Source of the DNA: Leptospira kobayashii
GTDB taxonomy: Bacteria > Spirochaetota > Leptospiria > Leptospirales > Leptospiraceae
Reading direction: 5' to 3'
DNA: 64,000 nucleotides
NCBI RefSeq assembly: GCF_003114835.2
Contig: NZ_AP025028.1
Location: 496,001 to 560,000, forward strand
The notes under the pieces were generated by a model. It worked only from the letters and a program-made list of their open reading frames with translations, did no database searches and had not been told where the DNA came from. This document shows, one piece after another, positions 37,650 through 46,361 of this stretch. The position numbers and the translations under genes are program-made. Positions within the stretch are counted from its first letter, which is position 1. Each line of letters starts with the position of its first letter.

Positions 37650-38525
37650 TTAATCCTTTCTCTCTAAAGGAAAATCCCTTTCCGGAACCACCAATGTGGA
37701 TACTTGTTCGTTTGTATCTATTTTAACATTTGTTACTGAGTTATAAGTATCCACTTGTATATCTCCATCCACGATGAATTGGTAATGATACTCACCCGGG
37801 AGCAATTTTTTCTCCAGGACGAAGAGCCCGTTTCTGTCTTTTTTTAGGAAATCATTTTCCGGATTCCAGTCGTTGAAGTTTCCTACAAGACTTACCACTT
37901 CCGCTTGCGGTAAATAAATTTGGAACCTAACGGTCCTTAAATCTCTTTCTTCGGAATTGGAGTCTTCCAATACGAAAGACGAGGATTGTCTATTTGTATC
38001 TTTTCTTTCCAGGATATAACGTGAGATAAAAGAACCCGATCCGTCTTCCGCTTTGTCTTGGTTCTCGGGATCAAAAGTGAGTAACCCGTTTACCCTATAT
38101 TTGTATTCATAAACCGTTTCATCTTCATAGTCGGGTGTTTGCAAATTCGCATCCACCACCAAATAATAGATTCCGTATTTATTCCGCTTCATTGGTAAAC
38201 AGTCCCAATTGGAAAAATTACCGCAGACTTCTACGGATTCTTCTCTGAGGCCGTTATAAGAAAATAAAATTCCGCGTTTGAGTAAGTTGGTTGTTTCCAG
38301 ATAGGATTCCACATCCAGGTAACGGATATAACGGGGTGAGATATTTTTCTTTAGACTTTCCAATTGCCAGAGATAATAGACGGTATCCTGACTTTCTATA
38401 TCATCCTGCATTTCCAGTTCGTTTGAGGAAAAACTACCGACCCAATCCAGTGCATCTTGTCCCCAAAGTCCTAGGGAGAAAAACAAAAGCAGAGAAGGGA
38501 TAAGGTAGAAAAATGATTTTTTCAT
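37650..38525 (-). CDS. exported protein with two glycogen-binding (CBM48/AMPK-like) domains
   Basis: The ATG at 38525 gives a clean signal peptide (KKSFFYLIPSLLLFFSLGLWGQ, cut before DALDW); longer in-frame starts put 34 residues ahead of it. The 291-residue product has two E-set carbohydrate-binding modules: about 90-185 (VEVCGNFSNWDCLPM, YEYKYRVNGLLTFDPEN) and about 200-280 (VVSLVGNFNDWNPENDFLKK, GEYHYQFIVDGDIQ). The Asn-x-Trp pairs are the sugar-binding marks. No enzyme domain is attached. It is transcribed away from the acidic TPR gene. Its periplasmic place is odd for a glycogen-binding fold. Confidence 0.8.
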   Translation of the reverse strand: MKKSFFYLIPSLLLFFSLGLWGQDALDWVGSFSSNELEMQDDIESQDTVYYLWQLESLKKNISPRYIRYLDVESYLETTNLLKRGILFSYNGLREESVEVCGNFSNWDCLPMKRNKYGIYYLVVDANLQTPDYEDETVYEYKYRVNGLLTFDPENQDKAEDGSGSFISRYILERKDTNRQSSSFVLEDSNSEERDLRTVRFQIYLPQAEVVSLVGNFNDWNPENDFLKKDRNGLFVLEKKLLPGEYHYQFIVDGDIQVDTYNSVTNVKIDTNEQVSTLVVPERDFPLERKD

Positions 38526-38670
38526 ACGTTTCGGGATCACTTTTCTTAATTTCGGCAGAAATCCGGAAAGAGAATAAATGTAATTTTTCTTCAACCGATC
38601 CGACATAATAAAAAAAAATTCTGCCAATTTTATAAGAGTCCGATATTAAAGTAGGAAATACGTCCTTCTC

Positions 38671-41600
38671 ATGGCAGAGCCGAAAGATAATTTACAACCA
38701 GAAGAGATCCAACAGATCGAAAGTCTGCTCTCTGCCTTAAATAAAAACCCGCAATCCTCGGAAGACCTAAATCCGATGGCAAAAGTTCTCCGTGAGAAAT
38801 TAGGTTATTCGGAGCCAATCCAACACACCGGAGAAGAAGAGGCCCCCGAGGAAGAGGATTCCGAATCTGCAACTGACAGCGATTTCGGAGGAGAGGATGA
38901 CCCATTTGCGGAGTCCTCAGAGGAATCCGGCGGACCACCTCCTTTCCGTAACCTAGAAGCCGATGATGACATCGACTTAGATGAATTATTAAATGAAGAC
39001 GGCCCTAAAAAAGCAGAACCAATTCCAGACGATTTCGATGATTTTGATTCTCCCACCGAAGAATCAGGATTAGGCGACTTTGAAACTCCTACCGTTGATG
39101 CAGGGGATGCCGACCCATTTGCCGATTTGGGCGGACCGAGTGATACTACTGATTCCGAAGATCCTTTTGGTGGGTTGGATAGCCCTGCGGAAGAAGATCC
39201 GTTTGCTTCTTTAGGATCTCCTTCGGAAGAAGACTCTGCATCCGATGAAGCGGATCCATTTGCAAGCCTGGGTGAATCCGACGAAGCTCCAACAGAACCG
39301 GGCGGATTCGATGATGACTTTGCCCCTACAACCGGTACGGAACCAAGTTTTGGCGGAGACGATCCATTTGCTGATTTGGGTGGTGGGACTTCCGAAGAGG
39401 CGGCCCCATTTGACTCTTTAGGTGCAAGCGATAGCACAGAAGGAGAAGATCCTTTTGCAAGCCTTGGCGACGCCCCAAGCGTTGATGATGGATTCGGAGC
39501 TGAAACCGAATCGGACCCATTCAGTGATTTGGGAGGAGGGGATTCCGGCTTCGGAGAAACCACCGCCACTGATTCGTTTGGTGATGATGATCCGTTTAGT
39601 TCTTTGGGAGAATCTGCGAGTTCTTCGGGAGATGCTGATTTTGGAGATTTGGGAGGCGGGTTTGATAATACACCTGCTCCTTCCGCATCGGATGATTCGG
39701 GATTTGATGATCCTTTCGGAGATTTGGGTGTGGGAATGGAACCTCCCGGATTGGATGATGATTCCTCCGCACCTTCTTTCGATGATTTTGCTCCTTCCAT
39801 TGATGATATGCCTGTTTCCTCTATGGAGTCCGATCTAGGTGGAGACGGAGGATTCGAAGATGATTTGATGTCCCTCGGCAAAGAAGATGAGCCGCAGGAA
39901 GATTTGGAAGCAGGCCTGGAAGATGAAGACCTTGCCATCATCCAAAGAGAGCTCATCAAATATCCGCCTAAGCTCAGACGTACGATCATTGATACGATTG
40001 TCAATAATCGGGTTCCTGTCCGAAATCAAAAAGAACTCATCGAGTTAATCAAAGCTCAACAAAAGCCGGAAGATGTTGCTATATTCTTAAGTTCGTTACT
40101 CGGCGAAAAAGTGGAGTTATCCGATTCCACGGGAAAATTTTCCCCTGACGGTATCCCTATCATTGCATCCAAAGATGCATATACGAAAGAAGGTGCCGTA
40201 CGTCGCCGCGAAGTTATCCGTAAAACGGTATTTTCTTCCGCAGCGGCAATTCTCCTCGTGTTCGGAGGAGTCGCTTTATATAAATATGTAATCGTTCCTT
40301 TCCGAGCGGAGGCTCAGTATGTTCTCGGTCTTGAAAAAATAGAAGAGTATAGCAAAGAAACCGATGCTTTGGAAAAAAAGAAACTTCTCGCAGATGCGGA
40401 AAACTATTTTATCAAAGGCGAGGAAATCTTCCCGCATAACCTGAAGTATTTGAATGAATACTGTTTGGCATATGCGCGTGCGGGCCAATATGATCGTGCT
40501 TTTGAAAAATGTTTCGGTAAAGTGGAGCCTGATTTCGGATACGAATTGGAAGATAAGGAACACAAACGTGCTTGGGAAAACAGAAAAGAAGTACCAAACA
40601 TCAGTTTTGCTAAAAAAACGGAATGGAACGATGCTGGTGTGGAAACTGCCGGTAGAAAACCGCTTTCCGAATTGGCATTTTATCTGACTTCACAAGACAA
40701 AGTCCCTAGAAAGGTTTTAAAAGCGGGGGCTTATATCGCCTCCCGTTTGAAATACAATGTTCATGATACTCAGACGTATATCAGTTTGGGTAAATTTCAT
40801 TCATTCAATCGGAAGGATTTCATTGATGTTCCTCCCGGCTCCAATCGCAAAAAATATAAAAATGACCATCTGGCGATCGAATACTTCAAACGTGTTTTTA
40901 CAGACGCAAACGAACCGAATAATGTAGAAGCGATCGCGGGAATAGCCCGTATTTTTTACAACAAACAAGAGTTTGGTACAGCTGTTAAATATTATAACGA
41001 TATTATTGAAAAATACCCGAAAGACCCGATCGGTCACGGAGGTATTTTATCCACTTATATTGAAATGTGGAAACGCGATAACAATCCTCAGTTTGTTCTC
41101 AACCATCATAGACAGGTTCGAAACGCGCTTGATATAGAAGACGAACTTTCTCTTGCGGTGCTTGCAAAGTTGGCATCATTTTATATAGATTTGGATTCGG
41201 AAGAAGTCCGAATCAAATACAACATCAATCCGGAAGACCAAGTGACGGGTATGGAGATTGATGATAATGTGGAATATCTTTTAAATATCGCCTACGGAAA
41301 AGAAGGTGGTAATAAATTTGCGGAAGGATATTACCAACGCGCCAGATATTATCTGAAGATCGACGAAGCGGCAAGGGCCTTGAAGCAATTGGAACTCGCT
41401 TCTACTTATGACACCCGGCATTACCTGGCGGTTCTTCTTATGGCGGAATACTACATCAAAGTGGAAAACTACGATGAAGCGGTGAAATTGTTAAGAGAAT
41501 CTGACACCCGTTATGAGCTTTATAAAGACAAATTGGGCGAAAGGGACGAAGATGAAACCTTGTTGGAAGGAAAGCCGGGAAGGATTTCTTTCGACTTGGG

Positions 41601-42300
41601 CAAAATCCAATTATTGGAATCCGCAGGAATCAATCAGGCTGATAATATAAGGGAATTTCCCGGCCGTAAAATTTATCCAGAAAGAAGTTTAGGTGTTTTA
41701 TCCTTTGAAGAAAAGGAAAGGAGAAACGGACTTTATGCCGCACGGGAGTCCTTTCAAAAAGCGATCGAACGTGGTATCAGCAATGATCCTAAAATTCAAA
41801 GAGAATGTTATTATTTCCTAGGTTGGATCGATTACAATCACGGGGAATTTGCGCAAGCTTTGGACTTTTGGGCGGAATTGCCGGAAGAAGATATTTATAA
41901 CAATCCTACTTTGGTTCTCGGAAAAGGAAATTCATTCTTCTATACAAGGCAGTATAACGCCAGTTTGGGCAATTATCTCAAGCTCAAAGATGATTTTGAA
42001 ATGAGAGAACAAACTCTCGGTAGAATCGAACCTGAAAATTCGGAACATAGGGAAGTATATGAATCCCTCGCTGCGATCTATAACAATATAGGGGCAGTTT
42101 ACGAAAAGAAACAGGATACGATTAACGCTTTGAAATACTATTGGAAGGCGATGGAGACTGCGCGTAAGATCAATTCCGTAAGTGAGATTGCGACTTCAAA
42201 TAAGGATCTTGTATTTGCGCGTTCCAGGTTGGACAGAGAACCGTTGCTTGAGGACTGGCTTCCACCAACCCTCGATAAGATGGTCGATATCAAAAAATAG
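38671..42300 (+). CDS. membrane-anchored TPR protein with acidic DPFxxLG repeats (flagellar collar FlcA-like?)
   Basis: 1209 residues in three parts. Residues about 25-400 are acidic and disordered, with some twelve variants of DPFAxLG spaced 12-30 residues apart. After a small helical domain (about 420-485, LAIIQRELIKYPPKLRRTIIDTI) comes a basic stretch RRREVIRK and one membrane helix (about 521-545), which puts the N-terminus in the cytoplasm. The rest is periplasmic and made of TPR-like helix pairs (for example NNVEAIAGIARIFYNKQEFGTAVKYYNDIIEKYPKDP and FAQALDFWAEL). The layout resembles spirochaetal FlcA, a TPR collar protein of periplasmic flagella; that match is from memory. The gene stands alone with a terminator hairpin overlapping its stop. 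Confidence 0.65.
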   Translation: MAEPKDNLQPEEIQQIESLLSALNKNPQSSEDLNPMAKVLREKLGYSEPIQHTGEEEAPEEEDSESATDSDFGGEDDPFAESSEESGGPPPFRNLEADDDIDLDELLNEDGPKKAEPIPDDFDDFDSPTEESGLGDFETPTVDAGDADPFADLGGPSDTTDSEDPFGGLDSPAEEDPFASLGSPSEEDSASDEADPFASLGESDEAPTEPGGFDDDFAPTTGTEPSFGGDDPFADLGGGTSEEAAPFDSLGASDSTEGEDPFASLGDAPSVDDGFGAETESDPFSDLGGGDSGFGETTATDSFGDDDPFSSLGESASSSGDADFGDLGGGFDNTPAPSASDDSGFDDPFGDLGVGMEPPGLDDDSSAPSFDDFAPSIDDMPVSSMESDLGGDGGFEDDLMSLGKEDEPQEDLEAGLEDEDLAIIQRELIKYPPKLRRTIIDTIVNNRVPVRNQKELIELIKAQQKPEDVAIFLSSLLGEKVELSDSTGKFSPDGIPIIASKDAYTKEGAVRRREVIRKTVFSSAAAILLVFGGVALYKYVIVPFRAEAQYVLGLEKIEEYSKETDALEKKKLLADAENYFIKGEEIFPHNLKYLNEYCLAYARAGQYDRAFEKCFGKVEPDFGYELEDKEHKRAWENRKEVPNISFAKKTEWNDAGVETAGRKPLSELAFYLTSQDKVPRKVLKAGAYIASRLKYNVHDTQTYISLGKFHSFNRKDFIDVPPGSNRKKYKNDHLAIEYFKRVFTDANEPNNVEAIAGIARIFYNKQEFGTAVKYYNDIIEKYPKDPIGHGGILSTYIEMWKRDNNPQFVLNHHRQVRNALDIEDELSLAVLAKLASFYIDLDSEEVRIKYNINPEDQVTGMEIDDNVEYLLNIAYGKEGGNKFAEGYYQRARYYLKIDEAARALKQLELASTYDTRHYLAVLLMAEYYIKVENYDEAVKLLRESDTRYELYKDKLGERDEDETLLEGKPGRISFDLGKIQLLESAGINQADNIREFPGRKIYPERSLGVLSFEEKERRNGLYAARESFQKAIERGISNDPKIQRECYYFLGWIDYNHGEFAQALDFWAELPEEDIYNNPTLVLGKGNSFFYTRQYNASLGNYLKLKDDFEMREQTLGRIEPENSEHREVYESLAAIYNNIGAVYEKKQDTINALKYYWKAMETARKINSVSEIATSNKDLVFARSRLDREPLLEDWLPPTLDKMVDIKK

Positions 42301-42322
42301 ACTTAGGATTTTTTTCTAAGTC
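42300..42322. terminator. hairpin overlapping two converging stop codons
   Basis: GACTTAG (42300-42306) and CTAAGTC (42316-42322) form seven-base arms around GATTTTTTT. The left arm begins at the last base of the acidic TPR gene's stop codon and contains the stop codon of the glycosyltransferase on the other strand (42303-42305). It probably ends transcription from both sides. Confidence 0.6.
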
Positions 42323-43118
42323 TTTCTCTGATTCCCAAAAGAATAAAATAGAACGTTTCCCAAAATCTTTGGATTCGATAAGGTCTTGTGATGATTCTCC
42401 AAAGCCAAGTGAGTCCTCTGGATTTGAAATATTCCGGCGACTTTTTATCTGCACCGGATAACATATCTAATGCGCCACCGACTCCGATCACTACCGCTTT
42501 TCCGAAAAAACCGGTGTTGTTTTCTATCCATACTTCCTGTTCGGGAAAGTCATTTGCTACAAATATGATATCGGGACCGGTTTTGCGAATCGCTTCTTTG
42601 ACACGCATCTCTCTCTGACGATCCAGATGTCCTGCTTGTCTTCCTACGATTCTAACTTTCGGAAAATGTCTGGTAAGATTGAAAAATACTCTTTCTACGT
42701 TTTCATCTTTGGAGCCGAAAATGAAAATGGTGAACTCTTTCAGTTCCGCAAGTCGAATGAGATCCATCATGATGGCAACCGGAGTGACCCTTTCTTTCAG
42801 CCGACCCGAACTCATCCAACCAATGCCCGCCCCTTCCACAAGAATGGTGCCCGCTTTTTCGGTAATTCTATGTAATGCCTTTTTAGGGCGCATCCTCATC
42901 AACTTGATGGGATCAAGAAAAAGTACATGATGCATCGCTTCTTTTTTTTCAAGAACTCTGAATAGTTTCGCAACCGCTTCATCTGCAGTCACATTGTCGA
43001 TCGGTACACCAAGGACTTTCAGAGTCTCCAATTTGGTTACATCGATATTTTGGTATTCAAGTAGGATGTCCCTTTCCTCTTTGGAAGAGTTATGGACGAT
43101 TTCATTCAATTGCTTCAT
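42303..43118 (-). CDS. WecG/TagA/CpsF-family glycosyltransferase
   Basis: 271 residues matching family GT26: PIDNVTADEAVAKLFRVLE, AIMMDLIRLAELKEFTIFIFGSKDENVERV, FVANDFPEQEVWIEN and AVVIGVGGALDMLSGADKKSPEYFKSRGLTWLWRIITRPYRIQRF. Such enzymes add N-acetyl-mannosamine-type sugars to undecaprenyl-linked intermediates at the membrane. In many members the middle motif reads NADGxP, and its Asp is catalytic; here it reads VEGAGIGWMSS, so the Asp may be missing or the site shifted. A lipid-linked polysaccharide role is likely. Confidence 0.85.
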   Translation of the reverse strand: MKQLNEIVHNSSKEERDILLEYQNIDVTKLETLKVLGVPIDNVTADEAVAKLFRVLEKKEAMHHVLFLDPIKLMRMRPKKALHRITEKAGTILVEGAGIGWMSSGRLKERVTPVAIMMDLIRLAELKEFTIFIFGSKDENVERVFFNLTRHFPKVRIVGRQAGHLDRQREMRVKEAIRKTGPDIIFVANDFPEQEVWIENNTGFFGKAVVIGVGGALDMLSGADKKSPEYFKSRGLTWLWRIITRPYRIQRFWETFYFILLGIRERLRKKS

Positions 43119-43254
43119 GGATCCTGCTTATTTCCCCTAGAACCTTCTAAAAAAAACATACCCTGAGCGCGTCTGGTGTCGCCTCTAAAATTTTCTGGCC
43201 ATCTCTTTTTTTCACTTGGATTTTTGATAGTGAGACGGAGATTCAGGGAGAGTT

Positions 43255-44271
43255 ATGAATCGTTTTTTTATTCAAGCCGTAGTTTTTCTTTTATTATTAC
43301 CAAGCATTAGTTATGCGGAAAAAGTCTCCATTTTCGGTTCTTTGAAGAACGGTACTCTAGGGGGGGCAGGGAAAGCGGATTCAATCAAACTACTTGCTTT
43401 GCAAAGCGCTATGTTGCCTTTGGCGGAAATCGGCCCACAAACGGGTTCATTTCGTTTTCCTGCCGTGGAAGCTCCCGAAGGCTCGCCTCTTTTGGTGCAG
43501 GTGACATACAAAGGAGTAAATTATAATAAGATCATTCCTCCCGTTGCCAAATTTCGTAGTGCATCGCAGGAAATACAGATTTTTGAGATAGGAAATAATT
43601 GGAAAGATATCACCGTGAAAAGTTTAATGCAGGTCATGCGGGAAAAAACGGGGATTCGTATTTTCAAATTGTTTCTTTTGGACAATGCGAGCAAACCTCC
43701 CAGATCTTTTCAAACCGACTCCCGCCAGATAGAATATTTTGTTCCTAAGGAAGCGAAGGAAGTTTTTGCACAAGTTCAGCAACCGGGAAGCAAGATGGCG
43801 ATTCCTCTTGGTCAGCCGGAAGGAAAAAACGGAGGCAAAATTTTGGAAAGAGCTTTGCTTCCCGGAGTATCCGAGCTTCAAATTTCTTATCTGATTCCCA
43901 ATGAAATCGAAGTGATCACAGAACAACTGTTACTTGAGGGTGAGTCTGGTAGTTATCCTATTTTTTTAAAACCGGAAGATATGAAGCCTGAAATTGTTTC
44001 CGGTGGAACTTTGACCAGACTTGAAAAAGACATTCCTCCGGGACTCAGCGCTTACAGCCTAATTGCATTGGATTCCTCGAAGATCATAAAACTCAGGTTT
44101 GTTGGCGGTAAGCCGGTGCCTACTATGACCAATTCCTCTCCGGAAGTCGCCAATGGAACCATACTTACCTCTTGGGATAGTTCCTTGTTTGCAGTGATCG
44201 GCTTTGTATCATTATTATTTACGCTTTCTTTTGTTTTTGTTTATAGAAAATCACTTAAAAAGGAACCCTAA
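43255..44271 (+). CDS. exported membrane-anchored protein of unknown function
   Basis: 338 residues. A signal peptide (NRFFIQAVVFLLLLPSISYA) is followed by a carboxypeptidase-regulatory-like β-sandwich (VSIFGSLKNGTLGGAGKADSI, GSFRFPAVEAPEGSPLLVQVTYKG), further β-rich sequence (GVSELQISYLIPNEIEVIT), and one C-terminal membrane helix (LFAVIGFVSLLFTLSFVFVY) with a basic tail. So most of it lies in the periplasm. The family is not recognised beyond this. The MFS transporter gene begins two bases after the stop, so they form an operon and may work together. Confidence 0.72.
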   Translation: MNRFFIQAVVFLLLLPSISYAEKVSIFGSLKNGTLGGAGKADSIKLLALQSAMLPLAEIGPQTGSFRFPAVEAPEGSPLLVQVTYKGVNYNKIIPPVAKFRSASQEIQIFEIGNNWKDITVKSLMQVMREKTGIRIFKLFLLDNASKPPRSFQTDSRQIEYFVPKEAKEVFAQVQQPGSKMAIPLGQPEGKNGGKILERALLPGVSELQISYLIPNEIEVITEQLLLEGESGSYPIFLKPEDMKPEIVSGGTLTRLEKDIPPGLSAYSLIALDSSKIIKLRFVGGKPVPTMTNSSPEVANGTILTSWDSSLFAVIGFVSLLFTLSFVFVYRKSLKKEP

Positions 44272-44273
44272 CC

Positions 44274-45635
44274 ATGAACCCAAAAAGCCCGGAAAAATCT
44301 CTCTTACGTTTTGTAGGACTCGGTGAACTCGCTCCCCACGGAGGAAAGGGGATTTTGGCATTCTGGATGATTTTGGGACTTGCCTTCTTTTTGTTTGGCG
44401 ACCAAAACCTGATTGCCCCCAATCTGAAAAACATCGGAGCTTCTCTAGGAATTACAAATTCGGAAGATATCGATTGGAAACTGGGTGGGATCATACCGAT
44501 CTTATTTTTTATTTTGGGCGGGACTGTTTCTCTTTCGATGGGATACCTTTCTCAAAAATTTTCCAGAAAACATTTGTTAGTTGCAACGGTTCTTTTGGGA
44601 GAAATTCCCTGTTTTTTAACCGCTTATGTAGAAACCTACGATCAGTTCCTGGTTTTAAGAACATTATGCGGCTTCGGACTGGGAGGAATTTTTCCATTAT
44701 TGTTCAGTTTGATAGGAGATTATTTTTCCACTCAATCCAGGGCAATAGCATCCGGTTATGTATCTCTTGCCATGGGACTTGGGATCGGAGTGGGCCAGCT
44801 CTTGGGAGGGATTTTGGGAGAGGCGGATCCGATCAACGGATGGAGAACATCTTTTATTTATATGTCAGCGCCATCTTTTCTGTTCGTCATCGTCTATATC
44901 CTGTTTTGTGAAGAACCGAAGAGGGGTGGTGCAGAAGAAGTCGACCATGTGGATGAACTTTCTCACAAAGTGACATTTAAGGATTTCAAATTATTATTTA
45001 ATAATAAAACCAATTTAGGCGCTTTTCTTCAAGGAATTCCCGGCTGTATTCCTTGGGGAGTGTTCTTCGTATTTTTGGTGGATTTTTATGAAAATACATA
45101 CGGCTTGGGAAAAGCACAAGCATCCGGACTTGTTACATTTGCCGCCATCGGCGTTTTTATCGGAACATTTTTCGGAGGTTTCCTTGGTCAATGGCTTTAT
45201 AATCGAAACAAAAAATGGCAACCTGTTCTTTGTATTGCGACCACTACGATAGGGATTTTCCCTGCTCTGGTTTTACTTTACTCCCAAGGTTTTTCACAAA
45301 ATACTTTGGCATTTACGCTTTTCAACGTGTTAACGGGAATTCTTATCTCAATGACCGGACCGAATGTAAGAGCGGTATTATTAAATGTTAATTCTCCTAA
45401 AACGAGAAGTTCCATTTTTTCCATTTATAACCTAACGGATGATTTAGGAAAAGGTTTGGGGCCGGCATTGTCCGCAATCATTCTCGGTTTGACTACAGAC
45501 CGCGCTTTGGCTCTTTCCATTTCCATTATGTTTTGGGTTCCTTGCGCTCTCGCTTGGCTTTTGATTTATTTCAATTATGAAAAAGACCAAAACAATATGG
45601 AAAAACAACTGAAATTAGAGCTAGAACATAAGTAA
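44274..45635 (+). CDS. MFS transporter
   Basis: 453 residues with about twelve membrane helices. MFS patterns: GYLSQKFSRKHLLVATVLLG (loop 2-3 motif), LRTLCGFGLGGIFPLLFSLIGDYFSTQSRAIASGY, and the second-half copy FGGFLGQWLYNRNKKWQP. It resembles Spns-type or sugar-phosphate-like carriers, but the substrate is unknown. The preceding gene encodes an exported single-pass protein two bases upstream; mtnC follows after eight bases, so all are in one run. Confidence 0.9.
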   Translation: MNPKSPEKSLLRFVGLGELAPHGGKGILAFWMILGLAFFLFGDQNLIAPNLKNIGASLGITNSEDIDWKLGGIIPILFFILGGTVSLSMGYLSQKFSRKHLLVATVLLGEIPCFLTAYVETYDQFLVLRTLCGFGLGGIFPLLFSLIGDYFSTQSRAIASGYVSLAMGLGIGVGQLLGGILGEADPINGWRTSFIYMSAPSFLFVIVYILFCEEPKRGGAEEVDHVDELSHKVTFKDFKLLFNNKTNLGAFLQGIPGCIPWGVFFVFLVDFYENTYGLGKAQASGLVTFAAIGVFIGTFFGGFLGQWLYNRNKKWQPVLCIATTTIGIFPALVLLYSQGFSQNTLAFTLFNVLTGILISMTGPNVRAVLLNVNSPKTRSSIFSIYNLTDDLGKGLGPALSAIILGLTTDRALALSISIMFWVPCALAWLLIYFNYEKDQNNMEKQLKLELEHK

Positions 45636-45643
45636 GGTGATCT

Positions 45644-46360
45644 TTGAAACATTTTTTACTGGATATTGAAGGTACTACTGCACCTATTTCTTTTGTACAT
45701 GAAGTTTTGTTTCCTTTTGCACAGGAAAGATTGGATGAATTTTTAGCCGGTTTTGTTTGGAGCGAAGCTCAATTGGAACCGGTTCGTTCCGAATTTGAAA
45801 AAGATAAGTTGGCAAACGACCCGGATTTTGTTTCGTATTTGGGAAAGGACCCCGTTTTTTCGGAAACGATTCTACCAGCTTACTTTCGTTATTTGATTCT
45901 AAGGGATCGTAAATTCGGTCCTTTAAAGGAAATCCAAGGTAAAATCTGGAAGTCCGGTTACGAATCCGGAGCCATTAAAAGTATTATCTTTCCCGATGTG
46001 ACTCCCTTTTTGAAAAAGGCGAAAGAGAAAGGAATTGCCTGTCATGTATATTCCTCCGGGAGTGTGGAAGCTCAAATTCTGATCTACAAATATTCCAATG
46101 TAGGAGATCTGACTGAATATTTTCAATCCTATTTTGATACTGCTGTCGGTGGTAAAAGGGAAAGTATAAGTTATCGAAACATTGTTCATGCGTTAGGTGC
46201 TGATGCAGGTGAGATCGTTTTTTTTACAGATATAGCAGAGGAAGGGATCGCGGCGAAATCGGCAGGTATGGAAGTTTTTATCTTGGATCGTCCGGGGAAT
46301 TTACCTCAAATTCAACATGAGTTTCGCGTATTGAAAGAACTGGGATCAATTTGGGTATAA
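45644..46360 (+). CDS. mtnC: enolase-phosphatase of methionine salvage
   Basis: 238 residues from a TTG with AAGGTG five bases before it. HAD-superfamily motifs fit MtnC: DIEGTTAPISFVHEVLFPFA (Asp nucleophile), HVYSSGSVEAQILIYKYS (motif II), and FFTDIAEEGIAAKSAGMEVFIL (motif III, with the preceding Lys in GKRESISY). The enzyme carries out enolisation and dephosphorylation of the 5-methylthioribulose-derived intermediate, recycling the methylthio group of SAM. It is full length. Other salvage genes are not next to it. Confidence 0.93.
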   Translation: MKHFLLDIEGTTAPISFVHEVLFPFAQERLDEFLAGFVWSEAQLEPVRSEFEKDKLANDPDFVSYLGKDPVFSETILPAYFRYLILRDRKFGPLKEIQGKIWKSGYESGAIKSIIFPDVTPFLKKAKEKGIACHVYSSGSVEAQILIYKYSNVGDLTEYFQSYFDTAVGGKRESISYRNIVHALGADAGEIVFFTDIAEEGIAAKSAGMEVFILDRPGNLPQIQHEFRVLKELGSIWV

Positions 46361-46361
46361 T

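Noticed and set aside
38805..40004. 399-codon open frame on the minus strand, very rich in Ser, Pro and Lys
   Set aside because: It is the antisense of the acidic DPFxxLG repeats; codons for Asp, Glu, Gly and Phe on the plus strand produce few stops on the other strand. It has no RBS or domain.
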